This document shows, one piece after another, positions 1 to 10,305 of a stretch of 64,000 bases of DNA. Each line of letters starts with the position of its first letter. Position 1 is the first letter of the stretch. The stretch is from Stenotrophomonas sp. 364 (GTDB taxonomy: Bacteria; Pseudomonadota; Gammaproteobacteria; Xanthomonadales; Xanthomonadaceae): positions 2,706,001 through 2,770,000 of the forward strand of contig NZ_CP047135.1 of assembly GCF_009832905.1 (NCBI RefSeq), read 5' to 3'. The notes under the pieces were generated by a model. That model ran no database searches, had not been told where the DNA came from, and saw nothing but the letters and a program-made list of their open reading frames with translations. Made by a program: the position numbers and the translations under genes.

Positions 1-999
1 CTCGTGATCCGCGAGGGCAAGGTCGCCGAACAGGCAGTCAGCGGCGTGCGTCGCAACGATGCCCGCACCGCCGCAACCCACAGCGATGCCTGGATGATCG
101 GCTCCACCGGCAAGCCGATCACCGTGGCGATGATCGCGCGGCTGGTCGAACAGGGCGTGCTGACGTGGGACGCACCGTTGTCGGCGATGCTGCCCGACCT
201 GGCCGCGCAGATGCAGCCGGCCTACCGCGGTGTCACGCTGGTCCAGCTGTTGTCGCACCGCGCCGGCCTGCCGGAGAACCTCAGCGATGGCGCCGCGCTG
301 GATGCCTTCTTCACCGACATCCGCGCCCTGCCGGTGCAACGCGAGGCCTACATCAGGGCCGCCTTGTCCGAAGCACCGGTGCATCCGCCGGGCACGGAAT
401 TTGCCTACAGCAACAGCGGTTTCCTGGTCGCGGCGGTGATCGCCGAGCGCGCCACCGGCACGGACGTGGAGACGCTGATCCAGCGCGAGGTATTCCAGCC
501 GCTGGGCATGACCGGGGCCGGGTTCGGCGCACCGCCGGCCGGGCAACTGCTGGGCCATCGTGCCGGCAAGCCCGTCACTGCCGCAGCGCAGAAGGCGGAT
601 GACGGCGTACCGCCGCTTTACACCGCGGCTGGCAACCTGCACATGCGTCTGCAGGACCTGGCGCTGTTTGCCATGGATCAGCTGGCCGGTAGCCGCGGCC
701 AGGGCAAGCTACTCACCCCGGCGTCGTATGCGCTGATGCAGACCGCGCAGCCGGGCAGTCCCTCCGGACTGGATTGGGGCGTGCAGCCGTCCATCGCCGG
801 CCGCCAGGGCCCGGTGTTGGTGCACGGCGGATCGGATGGCAACTGGCTGGCCTGGGTGGTGCTGTTCCCCGCGCAGAACAGCGGCGTGATTGCCATCGCC
901 AACGCCGCCGAGGACATGGGCGCCGACAAGGCCAGCATGGGCCTGCTCGGTGGTCTGTTCGCCGAACTGGCGCCGGCCGCCACCCCGGCCGCGAAGTAG
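1..999 (+). CDS. Serine hydrolase, beta-lactamase/class C-like family (5' partial)
   Basis: The reading frame is open to the first base of the window, so the true start and probably the signal peptide lie upstream. The visible 331 residues carry the three active-site elements of the serine beta-lactamase/esterase fold: SxxK as S34-T-G-K37, a YxN box at Y135-S-N137, and an HGG triad at 274-276 where true beta-lactamases have KTG. That HxG form is usual in D-aminopeptidases, esterases and penicillin-binding-protein homologues. The likely role is hydrolysis of a peptide or ester, probably in the periplasm. Substrate cannot be read from sequence. A hairpin follows the stop codon. Confidence 0.85.
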   Translation, partial: LVIREGKVAEQAVSGVRRNDARTAATHSDAWMIGSTGKPITVAMIARLVEQGVLTWDAPLSAMLPDLAAQMQPAYRGVTLVQLLSHRAGLPENLSDGAALDAFFTDIRALPVQREAYIRAALSEAPVHPPGTEFAYSNSGFLVAAVIAERATGTDVETLIQREVFQPLGMTGAGFGAPPAGQLLGHRAGKPVTAAAQKADDGVPPLYTAAGNLHMRLQDLALFAMDQLAGSRGQGKLLTPASYALMQTAQPGSPSGLDWGVQPSIAGRQGPVLVHGGSDGNWLAWVVLFPAQNSGVIAIANAAEDMGADKASMGLLGGLFAELAPAATPAAK

Positions 1000-1006
1000 T
1001 CCACGC

Positions 1007-1034
1007 ACGACGCCCTGTACGCGCAGGGCGTCGT
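1007..1034. terminator. Hairpin after the serine hydrolase gene
   Basis: A near-perfect GC-rich inverted repeat (acgacgccctg / cagggcgtcgt, short loop) lies 8 bases after the stop codon. No long T run follows, so termination strength is uncertain. Confidence 0.5.
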
Positions 1035-1117
1035 TGCCTGTGTCACGGAAGGCCGTCACGGCAGGCGGCAGATTGCCTAGAATGCGCGTCCGATTCTCTG
1101 CAAGGACGCTGTTCCCC

Positions 1118-3184
1118 ATGGCGCATTCCCCCCACGACGCGCTGACCCTACGCCGCAACGCGCGCGATGCCCTGCACCAGCACCGCTTCGATGACGTCGA
1201 CCGGCTGCTGGGCGAGATGGAACAGCAGTGGCTCGACGGCAGCACCACGCGCTTCGGCTACGGTTGGCTGCTGGCCACCCTGCTTGATCCTGCGCAGGAC
1301 CTGCCCACCCGGCTTGAGCAGGCGCGGCAGTGGTGTGCGCACCAGCCGCACAGCCCGCATCCCTGGGCCGTGCTGGGTGCGCTGTGGGATCGCGCCTGCG
1401 GGCGCATCCGTTCCAGCGAAACCATCGAAACCATCCGCCAGGTGCAATGGGACGCGGCCGGCCTGGCCCGCGACCACGCGATGGCTGCCTGGCTGCATAC
1501 CATTGCACGGCATCCGCGCCCGGCCTTCGTGCTGGGTCGCATGCTGCGCATGTCCTGCTACCTGGGCGAACCGCGCTGGCTGCAGCAGCTGCAGCGCGGT
1601 GGCCGTGCCGATCTGTACAACGCGCAGCAGCACCAGGATCCGGATGGATTTGCGGCCGCCGTGGCGTTGTTGGCGCCGTATGGCCGCCCGTTGGAGGCCC
1701 TGCCCGCCCTGCCGCCGCTGCTGGCCGGGCGCGGCGAAGAAGCGTTCGAGTACGCCGCCGATTACTGGCTGCAGCAGGCCTTGGCGATCCGTGCCAACGA
1801 CACCGACGCGCTGGAAACCTACCTGTACTACCTGTACCCGCGCTGGGGCGGCAGCCATGCGGTGATGCAGGACTTCATCGATGGCCCCGAGGCCTCGCGG
1901 TTGATGCTGCCGCAGCGCAACCGCCTGCGCGTGATCAAGGAACGCGACTGGCTCTATTTCCACCCCGACGCCGAGCATGCCGAGGACGTGGCCCAGCACG
2001 ACCAGGCCTACGCTGCGCTGCTCGACCTGCACCTGGATGCATCGACGCGGGCCCAGGTGTTGTGCTGGTGGGCGATGCTGGACTACCACCTGGGCCGCGA
2101 CGAACCGCAGGAAAACGAGGTGCACTGGGATCCGGCGCGGATGGCGCACGCGCGGGACTGCCTGGCCGAAGCACTCGCGCTGGACCCCGCCTGCGTGGTC
2201 GATGAAGGCTTAACCGTGCTGGAAGCCTGCGCCCTGTTTGCACACGTCGAAGGCGCCGACAGGCTCTTTGCGCAGGCGCTGGCCAGTGTCGAAGACTGGA
2301 CCGACAGCGCGCATGCGCTGGCGTGGCTGGCGGCCGGACGCCAATCCGGCCTGTTCGGCTTCAGCGTCGACGCCGCGTTGGCCACCCAACACCTGCGCGG
2401 GGCGCTGGCCATGGCGCGGGAAGACGAGGTCGACCTGTCCACCGTGGCGGCCAACCTGTTCTGCGCAGTGTCCGCCCCGGCGGGTCTGCAGATGCTGCTG
2501 GAGCTCGGCGCGGCCGGTGATCCGCGCTCGATGGCGACCCTGGTGGACCTGTACCGCGGGCGTGTCGGCGGCCAGGACTTTCCTGCCTTCATCGATCCGG
2601 CGCAGGAAAGCGCGTGGACCGAACGGGCCATCGCCGCTGGCGACCTGGTGGTGATCTACAACCGCGCCTGGCAGCTGGGCGTCGCCTTCGAGCAGACCCC
2701 CGACCCGGCGCTCCAGCAACAGTCGCGCGCGCTCTATCGCCGCTGCGTCGATGAAGCCGCGCCCCACGACCGGGTCTGGCGGCCCGCGCACAAGAACCTG
2801 GCGGTGCTGCTGTACCAGGGCGAAGAGGACGCCGACAAGCAGGAAGCGGTATTCGACCTGCTCGGGCCGCTGTGGTGGCGCGGCGACAGCGCGACCCGGG
2901 CATGGGCGGCCGGCTTCCTGGCCGATGTCTTCCACTTCGGCAACGGCGTGCCTGCCAACGCATTCCTTGCCAAGACATGGCTGGAGCGCGCCGCCGAAGC
3001 CGACCCGGACAACGACGACGTGCTGCGCATGCGCCCGCTGATCGACGGCCAGGGCAAGCTGTTCGGGGCCAGCCGTGCCGCGCGCCAGCAGGCCCGCGAC
3101 CGCGAGGCGGTGGACCTGCGCAGCTGGCAGCTCACTTTCGGCCAGCATGCCGTGCCGGACCGGCACGACGTCCAGCCGGTCTGA
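1118..3184 (+). CDS. DUF4034-like, Sel1/TPR-type helical repeat protein
   Basis: The 688-residue protein starts at the ATG of MAHSPHDALTLRRNARDALH. An upstream in-frame start at 890 overlaps the previous gene and gives low-quality sequence, so I reject it. The N-terminal third (short helices, a DDVDRLLGEMEQQW segment) resembles DUF4034 proteins of Xanthomonads. The C-terminal third has Sel1-like alpha/alpha repeats with features such as GNGVPANAFLAKTWLERAAEADP. There is no signal peptide or membrane segment, so it is probably cytoplasmic. Such repeats usually serve as protein-binding scaffolds. No partner gene is adjacent, and the family name is an inference from pattern. Confidence 0.7.
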   Translation: MAHSPHDALTLRRNARDALHQHRFDDVDRLLGEMEQQWLDGSTTRFGYGWLLATLLDPAQDLPTRLEQARQWCAHQPHSPHPWAVLGALWDRACGRIRSSETIETIRQVQWDAAGLARDHAMAAWLHTIARHPRPAFVLGRMLRMSCYLGEPRWLQQLQRGGRADLYNAQQHQDPDGFAAAVALLAPYGRPLEALPALPPLLAGRGEEAFEYAADYWLQQALAIRANDTDALETYLYYLYPRWGGSHAVMQDFIDGPEASRLMLPQRNRLRVIKERDWLYFHPDAEHAEDVAQHDQAYAALLDLHLDASTRAQVLCWWAMLDYHLGRDEPQENEVHWDPARMAHARDCLAEALALDPACVVDEGLTVLEACALFAHVEGADRLFAQALASVEDWTDSAHALAWLAAGRQSGLFGFSVDAALATQHLRGALAMAREDEVDLSTVAANLFCAVSAPAGLQMLLELGAAGDPRSMATLVDLYRGRVGGQDFPAFIDPAQESAWTERAIAAGDLVVIYNRAWQLGVAFEQTPDPALQQQSRALYRRCVDEAAPHDRVWRPAHKNLAVLLYQGEEDADKQEAVFDLLGPLWWRGDSATRAWAAGFLADVFHFGNGVPANAFLAKTWLERAAEADPDNDDVLRMRPLIDGQGKLFGASRAARQQARDREAVDLRSWQLTFGQHAVPDRHDVQPV

Positions 3185-3192
3185 GACGGGGA

Positions 3193-3215
3193 AGCCGACC
3201 AACGGTCGGCTCTAC
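3193..3215. repeat. SMAG-type GTAG palindromic element
   Basis: Read on the minus strand this is GTAG followed by the stem agccgacc/ggtcggct. The same unit recurs near 39.8-40.0 and 42.8-43.0 kb. It sits between two convergent genes, the usual place for such REP-like elements. Confidence 0.8.
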
Positions 3216-3229
3216 CTGGGGGCGAAGAA

Positions 3230-4363
3230 TCAAACGCAGCCGCGCGCCTTCAACACGGCCCAGCGGTCCGGGCCGATCGCCTTGCGCAGGCCAGGCAATG
3301 GATCGATGCTGCCGGTGTTGTCGGCCACCGCCACCACGAAATCGTCGGTGGTGTTCAGCAGGGCGCGGCGCTCGGGGGCATCCAGCCATGCCGCCACGTT
3401 CTTGAGCACACGCATGGCCGATGCGCTGCTTTGGCGCAGTTCCATGTACTGGCTGTGGCGTTGGCAGGCCTCGGTCAGTGCTGGCTCGGTGAACCAGTGC
3501 TCTTCGCCGTCGCCCTGCACCGCGCGGATCTCGTCGGGTGCCCACAGGTAGTACCGCGCCTCGTCGTCGCCACGGTCGAGCACCGCCTGCCGGTAAGGCT
3601 GCCGGCCCCACACCAGGAAGGGCGGCCAGGCCGCCGGCACGTCTTCCTCGGTGAAGCACAGCAGCAGGCAGTACAGCGGCTCGCCGGACCGAATACGTCG
3701 CAGCTGTGCGCTGATCGCCTCGATCAGCAACCGCTCCACCTCGGCAGTCACCTTGGCCAGGGTTTCGCCCGGACGCGGGCGCTGGTACTCCAGGCGGCGT
3801 TCGCCGCTGCGCCGGCCATTGGCATCGAGGTACTCCAGCACGATCGTGTCGAGCTGGCCGGCGGCGTTGTAGGTATAGACGTTCTGGCACCACCAGGTGC
3901 GCTCGCGCATGGACCAGTTTTCGATCACCACCCGCTGCAGCCGGTCGCCCTCCCAATGGTAGGTCTCGTTGAAACCGCGATCGTCGGTGATCAGGTCCAG
4001 CCCCTGCAGCTTGCCGTCGTGCTCGCGCCATTCCCAGCCCGATTCGATGTCACCGTCGTCAAACGACAGGCTGTGGCGCACACCGGGCGCATGCAGCCAC
4101 GCCGTGATCGCGCCGCGCGTTCCGCATTCAATCACTACCCGCCCCTGCGCATCGAAGCCATGGCGTACGTGCTTGTCGGGGTCCGCCTTGTCATCGGTGA
4201 CCCACCGCGCTTTTGGCCCGCCCTGCTTCTCCTGCAGGAACGGCGTGGCGAACGCCATCGACTCGGTCGCCCAGCGCCACTGCACCACTGCGGCCTTGCA
4301 GCTGGCCACCAGCGTCCTGGCCGCGACGGGATCGGAGTAGGTCGTGTAGAGCTGCCGGAGCAT
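3230..4363 (-). CDS. Unknown soluble protein, 377 aa
   Basis: The start is set at MLRQLYTTYSD (4363), which has a ggaaagga ribosome-binding site 8-9 bases upstream. An extension to 4453 is possible but has no such signal. The protein is rich in Trp, Tyr and charged residues. Its middle has strand-turn motifs such as NVYTYNAAGQLDTIVLEYLD that recall YD/RHS-like beta repeats, though too few to claim membership. There is no signal peptide or transmembrane segment. It is a single gene between convergent neighbours. I do not recognise the family. Confidence 0.7.
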   Translation of the reverse strand: MLRQLYTTYSDPVAARTLVASCKAAVVQWRWATESMAFATPFLQEKQGGPKARWVTDDKADPDKHVRHGFDAQGRVVIECGTRGAITAWLHAPGVRHSLSFDDGDIESGWEWREHDGKLQGLDLITDDRGFNETYHWEGDRLQRVVIENWSMRERTWWCQNVYTYNAAGQLDTIVLEYLDANGRRSGERRLEYQRPRPGETLAKVTAEVERLLIEAISAQLRRIRSGEPLYCLLLCFTEEDVPAAWPPFLVWGRQPYRQAVLDRGDDEARYYLWAPDEIRAVQGDGEEHWFTEPALTEACQRHSQYMELRQSSASAMRVLKNVAAWLDAPERRALLNTTDDFVVAVADNTGSIDPLPGLRKAIGPDRWAVLKARGCV

Positions 4364-4439
4364 CGTCAAGGTCCTTTCCACGTGGGGCATCGGGGCAACC
4401 GCGCGTCCGATGCGGGCCGGGGACCATAGCACGCAACGC

Positions 4440-4467
4440 ACAACGCCCTGCATGGGCAGGGCGTTGT
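4440..4467. terminator. Hairpin between the TonB receptor gene and the next gene
   Basis: The perfect inverted repeat acaacgccctgc / gcagggcgttgt lies beyond the 3' end of the minus-strand TonB receptor gene. No T tract is visible on that strand. Confidence 0.5.
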
Positions 4468-4525
4468 GGAATTACCTCAGTGTCAGCGTCGGCAGCGCGC
4501 GAACGCGCCGCCGATGCAGCCGAAC

Positions 4526-6853
4526 TCACCAGTTCATGTTGAGCGAAACGCCCACGGTGCGCGGTTCGTTGTACACCGCCGCCATGTAGTTCTCGATCAC
4601 ACCCTTGAGGTTCTTCTCATTGGTAATGTTGCGCGCGAACAGGGCCACTTCCCACGCACCGTAGTTGCCGGAGTAGCCCAGCTTCAGGCCACCTTCGAAG
4701 CTGCCCTTGGAGTTGAACTCGGCCGAGTCGTACAGCACGAAGCTGGTGTAACCCTGCTTGTTCCAGTCGGTGGACACGAAGAACACATCGCTGTCGTTGA
4801 CCGGCACGTCGTAGCGTGCGGCCAGGTTGATGTTGTACTTCGGCGCATTCGGCAGCGGGTTGCCGTTGATCTGGGCAAACGTGTTCGCACCGACCTTGAT
4901 GGTCGGGTCGTTCACGGTGCACACCACCGCGCCGTTCAGGGCACACACCTGGGCGTACACGCGGTCGTCCTGGATCTCGCTATGCAGCAGGCTCACGCCG
5001 GCGCTCAGGCTCAGGTTCGGAATCGGGCGCAGCTGCATGTCCGCTTCCAGGCCGTAGGCCTTGGCTTTGTCGGCGTTGAACAGCACGCCGTTGCCGTCCG
5101 AATCGTTGCCGTTGAGCTGGATGTCGTTAACCACGTAGGTGAACGCGGCTGCGTTCACGCGCAGGCGGTTGTCCCACAGGCTGCTCTTGATGCCCGCTTC
5201 CCAGGACAGGATGGTCTCCGAATCGGCGGTGGTGAAATCGGCGTTGAACACCGCCGAACGGCCCTGGATGGTCGGGCCACGGAAGCCACGGGCCACGCGC
5301 GCATACACGCTGAACTGCGGGTTGAACGCGTACATCGCGCTCACGTCCCAGCTCGGGGTGGTGTCGGCCATTTCCACGTCGGTGCGACCCTTGTAGGTCA
5401 CCACGCCGGCGGCGGTGTCGGCGGTCTTGAGCAGGCGGGTGTGCTTCTCGTCGCGGGTCTGGCGCACGCCGGCGGTCAGGGTGAACTTGTCGGTCACGTC
5501 ATAGCTGACCTGGCCGAAACCGGCCCAGGAGGTATTGACATTCCGCAGGCGCACCCAGTTGTTCGGGTTGCGCGCGTTGCCCTGCAGGAACCAGGCGCGC
5601 TGGTAGAAATCGGTGGTGTCGCGGCCGTCGAAGTAGAACGCGCCCACCTGCCACTTCAGGCGGTTGTCATCGCCATTGGCCAGGCGCACTTCCTGGGTCC
5701 ACTGGTCCAGGTCGCGGATCTGACCCATCGACTGGCCATAGCCGTTCGGCAGGCCGTTGACCGGGTAGTTCACCGCCGCGCCGCCATCGGTGTCGCCGCG
5801 GCTGTAGCCGGAGGTGGTTTCGTAGGCGGTGATCGAGGTCAGCGACAGGTCGCCGAAGTCGTACACGGCCTTCACCGAACCGCCGTAGGTCTTGTACGAC
5901 TGCGGGTTGTTGTCGGCTTCGTCGTAGGCCACGCGGTCACGCGCCACGTCGGTCTTGTTGGAGCCCTTGGTGATCGCACCACGCAGGAACAGGGTCGAGG
6001 TGCCGTCGTAGTCGCGCGCGTGGGCCGAAGCCAGCAGCGAGAAGTTGTCGGTCGGCTGCAGCAGCAGCTGGGCGCGCACGTTGCGGTCGTCGAAGCCGCC
6101 CATCGCATTCTTGCGCGGGGCCACGGTGCCGTCGGCGCTGGGGCCGGTGTAGGTGTTGTCGACGTAGTCATCGCGGTGCTGGTACAGCGCCGACACGCGG
6201 AACGAGGCGATGTCGTTGATCGCACCACCCACGCCGCCATCGATGGCCACGCTGCCGAAGCTGCCGTAGCTGGCCTGCACGCGCCCGCTGGATTCCTGGC
6301 TCGGCTTGATGGTGTCGAACTTGACGATGCCGGCGGTGGTGTTGCGGCCGAACAGCGTGCCCTGCGGGCCGCGCAGCACTTCGATCTGGTCCACGTCGTA
6401 GACCGGGTTGGATTTCAGCACCACGTGCTCCAGCACCACGTCGTCCTGGATGATCGAGACGGGCTGCGAGGCACCCAGGTAGAAGTCGATATTGCCCAGG
6501 CCACGGATGTAGAAGCGCGGGAAGATGCGCCCGGTGGTGGTTTCGGCGTAGAAGCTGGGTACCTTGCCTGACAGCGCCAGCAGGGTGTCGTCGCCGCCGG
6601 CGGTGTAGTCACGGATCTGCTCGCCCTGGACCACGCCCACCGACACCGGCACTTCCTGCAGGTTGCGCTCGCGGTGGTCGGCGTTGACGGTGATGGTGTC
6701 CAGCGAGGTCGGCGACGCGTCCTGTGCCATCGCGGTGCCGGCCAGGCCGAACAGCGAGGCGGTGGCGCAGGCCAGCGCCAGTGCATGGCGGCGCGGCAGC
6801 GCGGTGGAATGACGGGACGGCAGCGACACGGAGGTGGTGCGGAAGGCAGGCAT
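4526..6853 (-). CDS. TonB-dependent outer-membrane receptor
   Basis: The 775-residue protein has a long Sec signal peptide (about residues 1-43, ending AGTAMAQ), a TonB-box/plug start at LDTITVNADHRERNLQEVPV, the plug motif IEVLRGPQGTLFGRNTTAG, and a 22-strand-type barrel ending in GVSLNMNW with a terminal aromatic residue. It should import a large substrate such as a siderophore, glycan or aromatic across the outer membrane using TonB-ExbBD energy. There is no N-terminal STN signalling domain and no neighbouring regulator or transporter, so the substrate is open. The plug is of the type common in Sphingomonad and Xanthomonad 'TonB-dependent receptor' expansions. Confidence 0.93.
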   Translation of the reverse strand: MPAFRTTSVSLPSRHSTALPRRHALALACATASLFGLAGTAMAQDASPTSLDTITVNADHRERNLQEVPVSVGVVQGEQIRDYTAGGDDTLLALSGKVPSFYAETTTGRIFPRFYIRGLGNIDFYLGASQPVSIIQDDVVLEHVVLKSNPVYDVDQIEVLRGPQGTLFGRNTTAGIVKFDTIKPSQESSGRVQASYGSFGSVAIDGGVGGAINDIASFRVSALYQHRDDYVDNTYTGPSADGTVAPRKNAMGGFDDRNVRAQLLLQPTDNFSLLASAHARDYDGTSTLFLRGAITKGSNKTDVARDRVAYDEADNNPQSYKTYGGSVKAVYDFGDLSLTSITAYETTSGYSRGDTDGGAAVNYPVNGLPNGYGQSMGQIRDLDQWTQEVRLANGDDNRLKWQVGAFYFDGRDTTDFYQRAWFLQGNARNPNNWVRLRNVNTSWAGFGQVSYDVTDKFTLTAGVRQTRDEKHTRLLKTADTAAGVVTYKGRTDVEMADTTPSWDVSAMYAFNPQFSVYARVARGFRGPTIQGRSAVFNADFTTADSETILSWEAGIKSSLWDNRLRVNAAAFTYVVNDIQLNGNDSDGNGVLFNADKAKAYGLEADMQLRPIPNLSLSAGVSLLHSEIQDDRVYAQVCALNGAVVCTVNDPTIKVGANTFAQINGNPLPNAPKYNINLAARYDVPVNDSDVFFVSTDWNKQGYTSFVLYDSAEFNSKGSFEGGLKLGYSGNYGAWEVALFARNITNEKNLKGVIENYMAAVYNEPRTVGVSLNMNW

Positions 6854-7142
6854 GCAGGGGTCTCGGGGAGTACAGATCGGGTGGCGTGGGGTACACGCGG
6901 ATGAACAACATCGGCACCGCTGTCTTCACAGCGATGGGGCACGGTATTGCGTGGATGTTGCAGGCTGGTTGCAGGGCGATGCGGGGGACGGCCGTCCATC
7001 CCCTACCCTGGTCTGCTGGCTGAGCCGCCGGGAATTCTGGCGCGGATTATGCCCGCTCGGCGCAGTGGCCGGTAGGCTTGACGCTGTGCCGGATCTGGTC
7101 AGCGGCGCGCGCGGCCGAAGCTGCGCGCGCCGCCGGACGGGC

Positions 7143-9692
7143 TCAGGCGGCCGCCGAACGGCGTACGGCGGCCGCCGGTTCGGCCAGACGGAAGCGGCCC
7201 ACGGTGTGCTGCAGGTCGGCCGCTTGCGCGTTCAACGCCCGTGCCGCGGCCGAGGCTTCTTCCACCAGCGCCGCGTTCTGCTGGGTCACCCCGTCCATCT
7301 GCACGATGCCCTGGTTGACCTGCTCGATGCCCGCGGCCTGCTCCTGGCTGGCGCTGGCGATTTCCTCGATCAACCCGCCCAGTTCATTCACCGAGGCCAC
7401 CACCCGCTGCAGCGTCTGCCCGGCCTGGCGGGCCAGCTGGCTGCCTTCGGCCACCTGGGTGCTGGAGGCCTCGATCAGCCCCTTGATCTCGCGCGCGGCC
7501 TGGGCCGAACGCTGCGCCAGCGCGCGTACTTCGGAGGCGACCACGGCAAACCCGCGCCCCTCCTCCCCGGCCCGCGCCGCTTCGACCGCCGCGTTCAAGG
7601 CCAGGATGTTGGTCTGGAAAGCGATCCCGTCGATGACCGTGGTGATGTCGGCGATGCGCAGTGACGACACTTCGATGCCGGCCATGGTCTGCACCACCTG
7701 CGTTACCGCGGCGCCGCCCTGCGCGGCCACCTCGGCCGCCTCGGCGGCCAGCCGGTCGGCACGGCGGGCATGGTCCGCATTCTGCTTCACCGCCGCGGTC
7801 AGCTCCTCCAGCGAGGCGGCCGACTCTTCCAGGCTGGCCGCCTGCTGTTCGGTGCGACGCGACAGGTCTTCGTTGCCGGCGGCAATTTCCGCAGACGCCG
7901 TGGACACCGACACCGCCGCCTGCTGGATGTCACCGACGATAGCGGTCAGCTGCGCCACCGTCGCATTGGCGTCGTCACGCATGGTGGCGAACACGCCGTT
8001 GAACTGGCCGTCGATGCGCCCGCGCAGGTCACCCTCGGCCAGTGCGCGCAGCAGCCCCGACAGCGCCGCCAGGTTGTGGTCGGCAGTGACCATCAGGGTA
8101 TTGAGGCCCTGCACCATCACGCGGAAGTCGTACTGGTAGGCGTCGGCGTCGCCGCGCACACTGAAATCACCGTCGGCCGCCGCCGCGACCAGCCGCTTGA
8201 TCTCGCCGTTGATGGCCTGCAGGCGGCCGCGCACCCCATTGACCGCCTCGGTGATCCGCGCCTTCTCGCCGGGCAATACCTCCATCGCGTCGGACAGGTC
8301 GCCGTCGGCGTAGGCGCGAACCAGTTCGACCATGCGCATCTTGGTGCTGATGTGGGCATCGACCAGGGCATTGGTGCCGCTCACCATCGTGCCGAACTCG
8401 CCCTCGAAGCGGCCGGCATCGATGCGGTGGCTGATCGCACCGTCGGCATGGCGCTGGCTCATGTCGTTCTGCGCATCGATGATCTCGCGCAGCTTGCCTT
8501 GCATCTGCGCCAGCGCGCCCATCAGCTGCCCCACCTCGTCCTGGCGCTGGACCACGATCTGCCGGTCCAGGCGACCGGCAGCCACATCACGCGCCACCTG
8601 CCCGGCCTGCGCCAGCGGCACGCTCAGCATGCGCCGCACCACCACCAGCAGCGCCACGATCACCACCAGCAGGCCGAACCCAGACACCAGCGCGATGTGC
8701 AGCATCAGCGTATGCAGCACGCTCTGCAGCACCGACACCGGCTCCAGGCCCAGTACCGCCCACTTCCAGGGGCCATACGCCTGGGCCGACACGAAGTAGG
8801 CCTGCGCCGGGCCATCGGCCGCAGTGCGCAGGTGCAACGTAGCCTGCTCGGCCTGACCCGCCAGCAGCGCCTCCAGCGCGGGCAGGTCCGTCGCGTCCAC
8901 CTGCGTGGCCAATAGCTCGCCCTCGGCCGACGGTGCGGCGATCAGGCTGCCGAAGCGCTCGCCGGGCCGGGTATCCACGGCCAGGAAATGACCCTGCTTG
9001 CCCAGCTGCGCGGTACGCAGGCGCGCCTTCAATGCGGCCAGACCGTCGGAGTAGTTCTGTCCCACGAACGCGATCCCCACCACCTCACCGCCCGCGTTGG
9101 TGATCGGCGTGTAGTGGGTCATGTAGTCCACCCCGAACAGCCGCGCCGGGCCGGTATAACGCCCGCCCTTCAGCAGCGAGGCGTAGGCCGGGTTGGCGTG
9201 GTCCAGCGCGGTGCCCAGCGCGCGGGCGCCCTCGGCGTTGCGCAGCGAGGTGGACACGCGTACGAAGTCGTCGCCTTCGCGCACGAACACGGTGGCCACG
9301 CCCCCGGTGGCGGCAGCGAAGCGGTCCACCGCCGATTCCTGCAGGTTGATCGCCTGCGTGCCCAGTCGCAGCGTCGGCACCTGGCGTTCGCCAACGGTAA
9401 CCGGGGCGGCCGCATCCAGGCTGGCCTCGCCGTCGGGCAACAGCGCGCGGAAGGTGCCGGCCATGCGTTCAGTGCTGTCGCTGAGGCTGCGGTCGTACAG
9501 CTCGACCGAATCCCGCATCAACGCGGTGGACGACTGCAGGCCGGCCTGCACGCGCTGTTCGTAGCTGTGCGCAACCTGGCGGTAGATCAGCGCCGCCAGC
9601 AGGACGAAGGCAACGGCAGTGATCAGACCCATCAGCAGCGCGAGGCGCGCGCCGATGGAGGAAGAGAAAACGGTGGCGGCACGGGTCGTCAT
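7143..9692 (-). CDS. Methyl-accepting chemotaxis protein with periplasmic Cache-type sensor
   Basis: The 849-residue protein has a transmembrane helix at about 15-38, a periplasmic domain of about 290 residues with the Cache-like signature [18 protein letters not shown], a second transmembrane helix ([18 protein letters not shown]), and HAMP-type regions. The signalling domain has the classic hairpin tip [20 protein letters not shown]. The C-terminus ends SAAA and has no CheR-binding pentapeptide, so methylation probably relies on other receptors. It should pass ligand binding to CheA/CheW. No che genes are adjacent, so it is a stand-alone receptor. Ligand unknown. Confidence 0.95.
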   Translation of the reverse strand: MTTRAATVFSSSIGARLALLMGLITAVAFVLLAALIYRQVAHSYEQRVQAGLQSSTALMRDSVELYDRSLSDSTERMAGTFRALLPDGEASLDAAAPVTVGERQVPTLRLGTQAINLQESAVDRFAAATGGVATVFVREGDDFVRVSTSLRNAEGARALGTALDHANPAYASLLKGGRYTGPARLFGVDYMTHYTPITNAGGEVVGIAFVGQNYSDGLAALKARLRTAQLGKQGHFLAVDTRPGERFGSLIAAPSAEGELLATQVDATDLPALEALLAGQAEQATLHLRTAADGPAQAYFVSAQAYGPWKWAVLGLEPVSVLQSVLHTLMLHIALVSGFGLLVVIVALLVVVRRMLSVPLAQAGQVARDVAAGRLDRQIVVQRQDEVGQLMGALAQMQGKLREIIDAQNDMSQRHADGAISHRIDAGRFEGEFGTMVSGTNALVDAHISTKMRMVELVRAYADGDLSDAMEVLPGEKARITEAVNGVRGRLQAINGEIKRLVAAAADGDFSVRGDADAYQYDFRVMVQGLNTLMVTADHNLAALSGLLRALAEGDLRGRIDGQFNGVFATMRDDANATVAQLTAIVGDIQQAAVSVSTASAEIAAGNEDLSRRTEQQAASLEESAASLEELTAAVKQNADHARRADRLAAEAAEVAAQGGAAVTQVVQTMAGIEVSSLRIADITTVIDGIAFQTNILALNAAVEAARAGEEGRGFAVVASEVRALAQRSAQAAREIKGLIEASSTQVAEGSQLARQAGQTLQRVVASVNELGGLIEEIASASQEQAAGIEQVNQGIVQMDGVTQQNAALVEEASAAARALNAQAADLQHTVGRFRLAEPAAAVRRSAAA

Positions 9693-10063
9693 CGTTGGTA
9701 CTCGGAAGGGAAAAAGTGTGGGATGTTCGTCACACTTCTTATCGGCACCCTTTTTGGTCCTCTTTACCTTTTCCGGGCTAGTCCTTTCGTACTAGGGCAA
9801 AACGCCAAGTCATTGTTTTTACTTGTATTGGATCGTGACAAGTCTTCACAAACCCCGAACTGCGTTCAGAAACGGGAGCGGCGGCCGAGAACGGAGCGCC
9901 GCGCGCGGACTGAAGGTCCCGCAGGCCAAGACCGCCTTGCCTCCGTCCTCCGCCCGCGTTGCGTTGTACACCTGCCAGCGCCGCCGCCCCTTGGCAGCGG
10001 CCCATTCACGGCGCTAGACTAGGTGCATCGCGAGGCAACGCCCACGCGGTCTGCACCATCCGT
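9693..10063. promoter_or_regulatory. 371-bp intergenic region upstream of the chemotaxis receptor and tRNA-Ala
   Basis: It holds an inverted repeat aagtgtg / cacactt (9714-9737) just upstream of the receptor start, followed by an AT-richer stretch (9745-9850) that could hold its promoter and that of the tRNA. No protein-coding frame here looks real. Confidence 0.4.
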
Positions 10064-10139
10064 GGGGCCATAGCTCAGCTGGGAGAGCGCGTCGTTCGCA
10101 TCGACGAGGTCAGGAGTTCGATCCTCCTTGGCTCCACCA
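10064..10139 (+). tRNA. tRNA-Ala (anticodon CGC)
   Basis: The 76-nt cloverleaf includes the encoded CCA. The acceptor ggggcca pairs with tggctcc, the D arm is gctc/gagc, the anticodon stem is cgtcg/cgacg with loop TTCGCAT (anticodon CGC), and the T arm is aggag/ctcct. The 3' end is the integration target of the adjoining prophage, and the tRNA remains intact on this side. Confidence 0.95.
10126..10139 (+). repeat. attL core (tRNA-Ala tail)
   Basis: The sequence ccttggctccacca is the last 14 bases of the tRNA. It recurs at 18921-18934. Similarity continues for about 70 bp beyond both copies, with mismatches, and includes a terminator hairpin. Confidence 0.85.
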
Positions 10140-10164
10140 ATATTCAGCCCGATCGGGCACTCGA

Positions 10165-10206
10165 AAGGCCGGAACACCTGCAAGAACGGGGCTTCCGGCC
10201 TTTTTC
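10165..10206 (+). terminator. Rho-independent terminator of tRNA-Ala
   Basis: The stem ggccggaa/ttccggcc is followed by a TTTTT run directly downstream of the tRNA. A diverged copy follows attR at 18959-18999. Confidence 0.8.
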
Positions 10207-10251
10207 GTTGTACCGCCGAGGACGAGCCGGCACGTTGCAGCTGGTGAGACC

Positions 10252-10305
10252 GTGGGGGCATATTTTGGGGCACCTGCTCTCTGCCCCCAAAACCGATGCC
10301 CCCAC
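10252..10305. repeat. Copies of gtgggggca between attL and the integrase start
   Basis: gtgggggca occurs at 10252-10260 and its inverse tgcccccac at 10297-10305, with a partial inverse copy (tgcccccaa) at 10282-10290. The last full copy overlaps the integrase start codon. Two further direct copies sit just inside attR. This placement fits arm-type integrase sites or an autoregulatory operator. Confidence 0.5.

Noticed and set aside
4466..6571. Long open frame of about 700 codons opposite the TonB receptor
   Set aside because: It is antisense to a clear receptor; the low-complexity His/Gly/Val-rich translation is a by-product of GC-rich codon bias.
7024..7142. Coding gene between the TonB receptor and chemotaxis receptor
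   Set aside because: Frames here are extensions of antisense frames without start signals.
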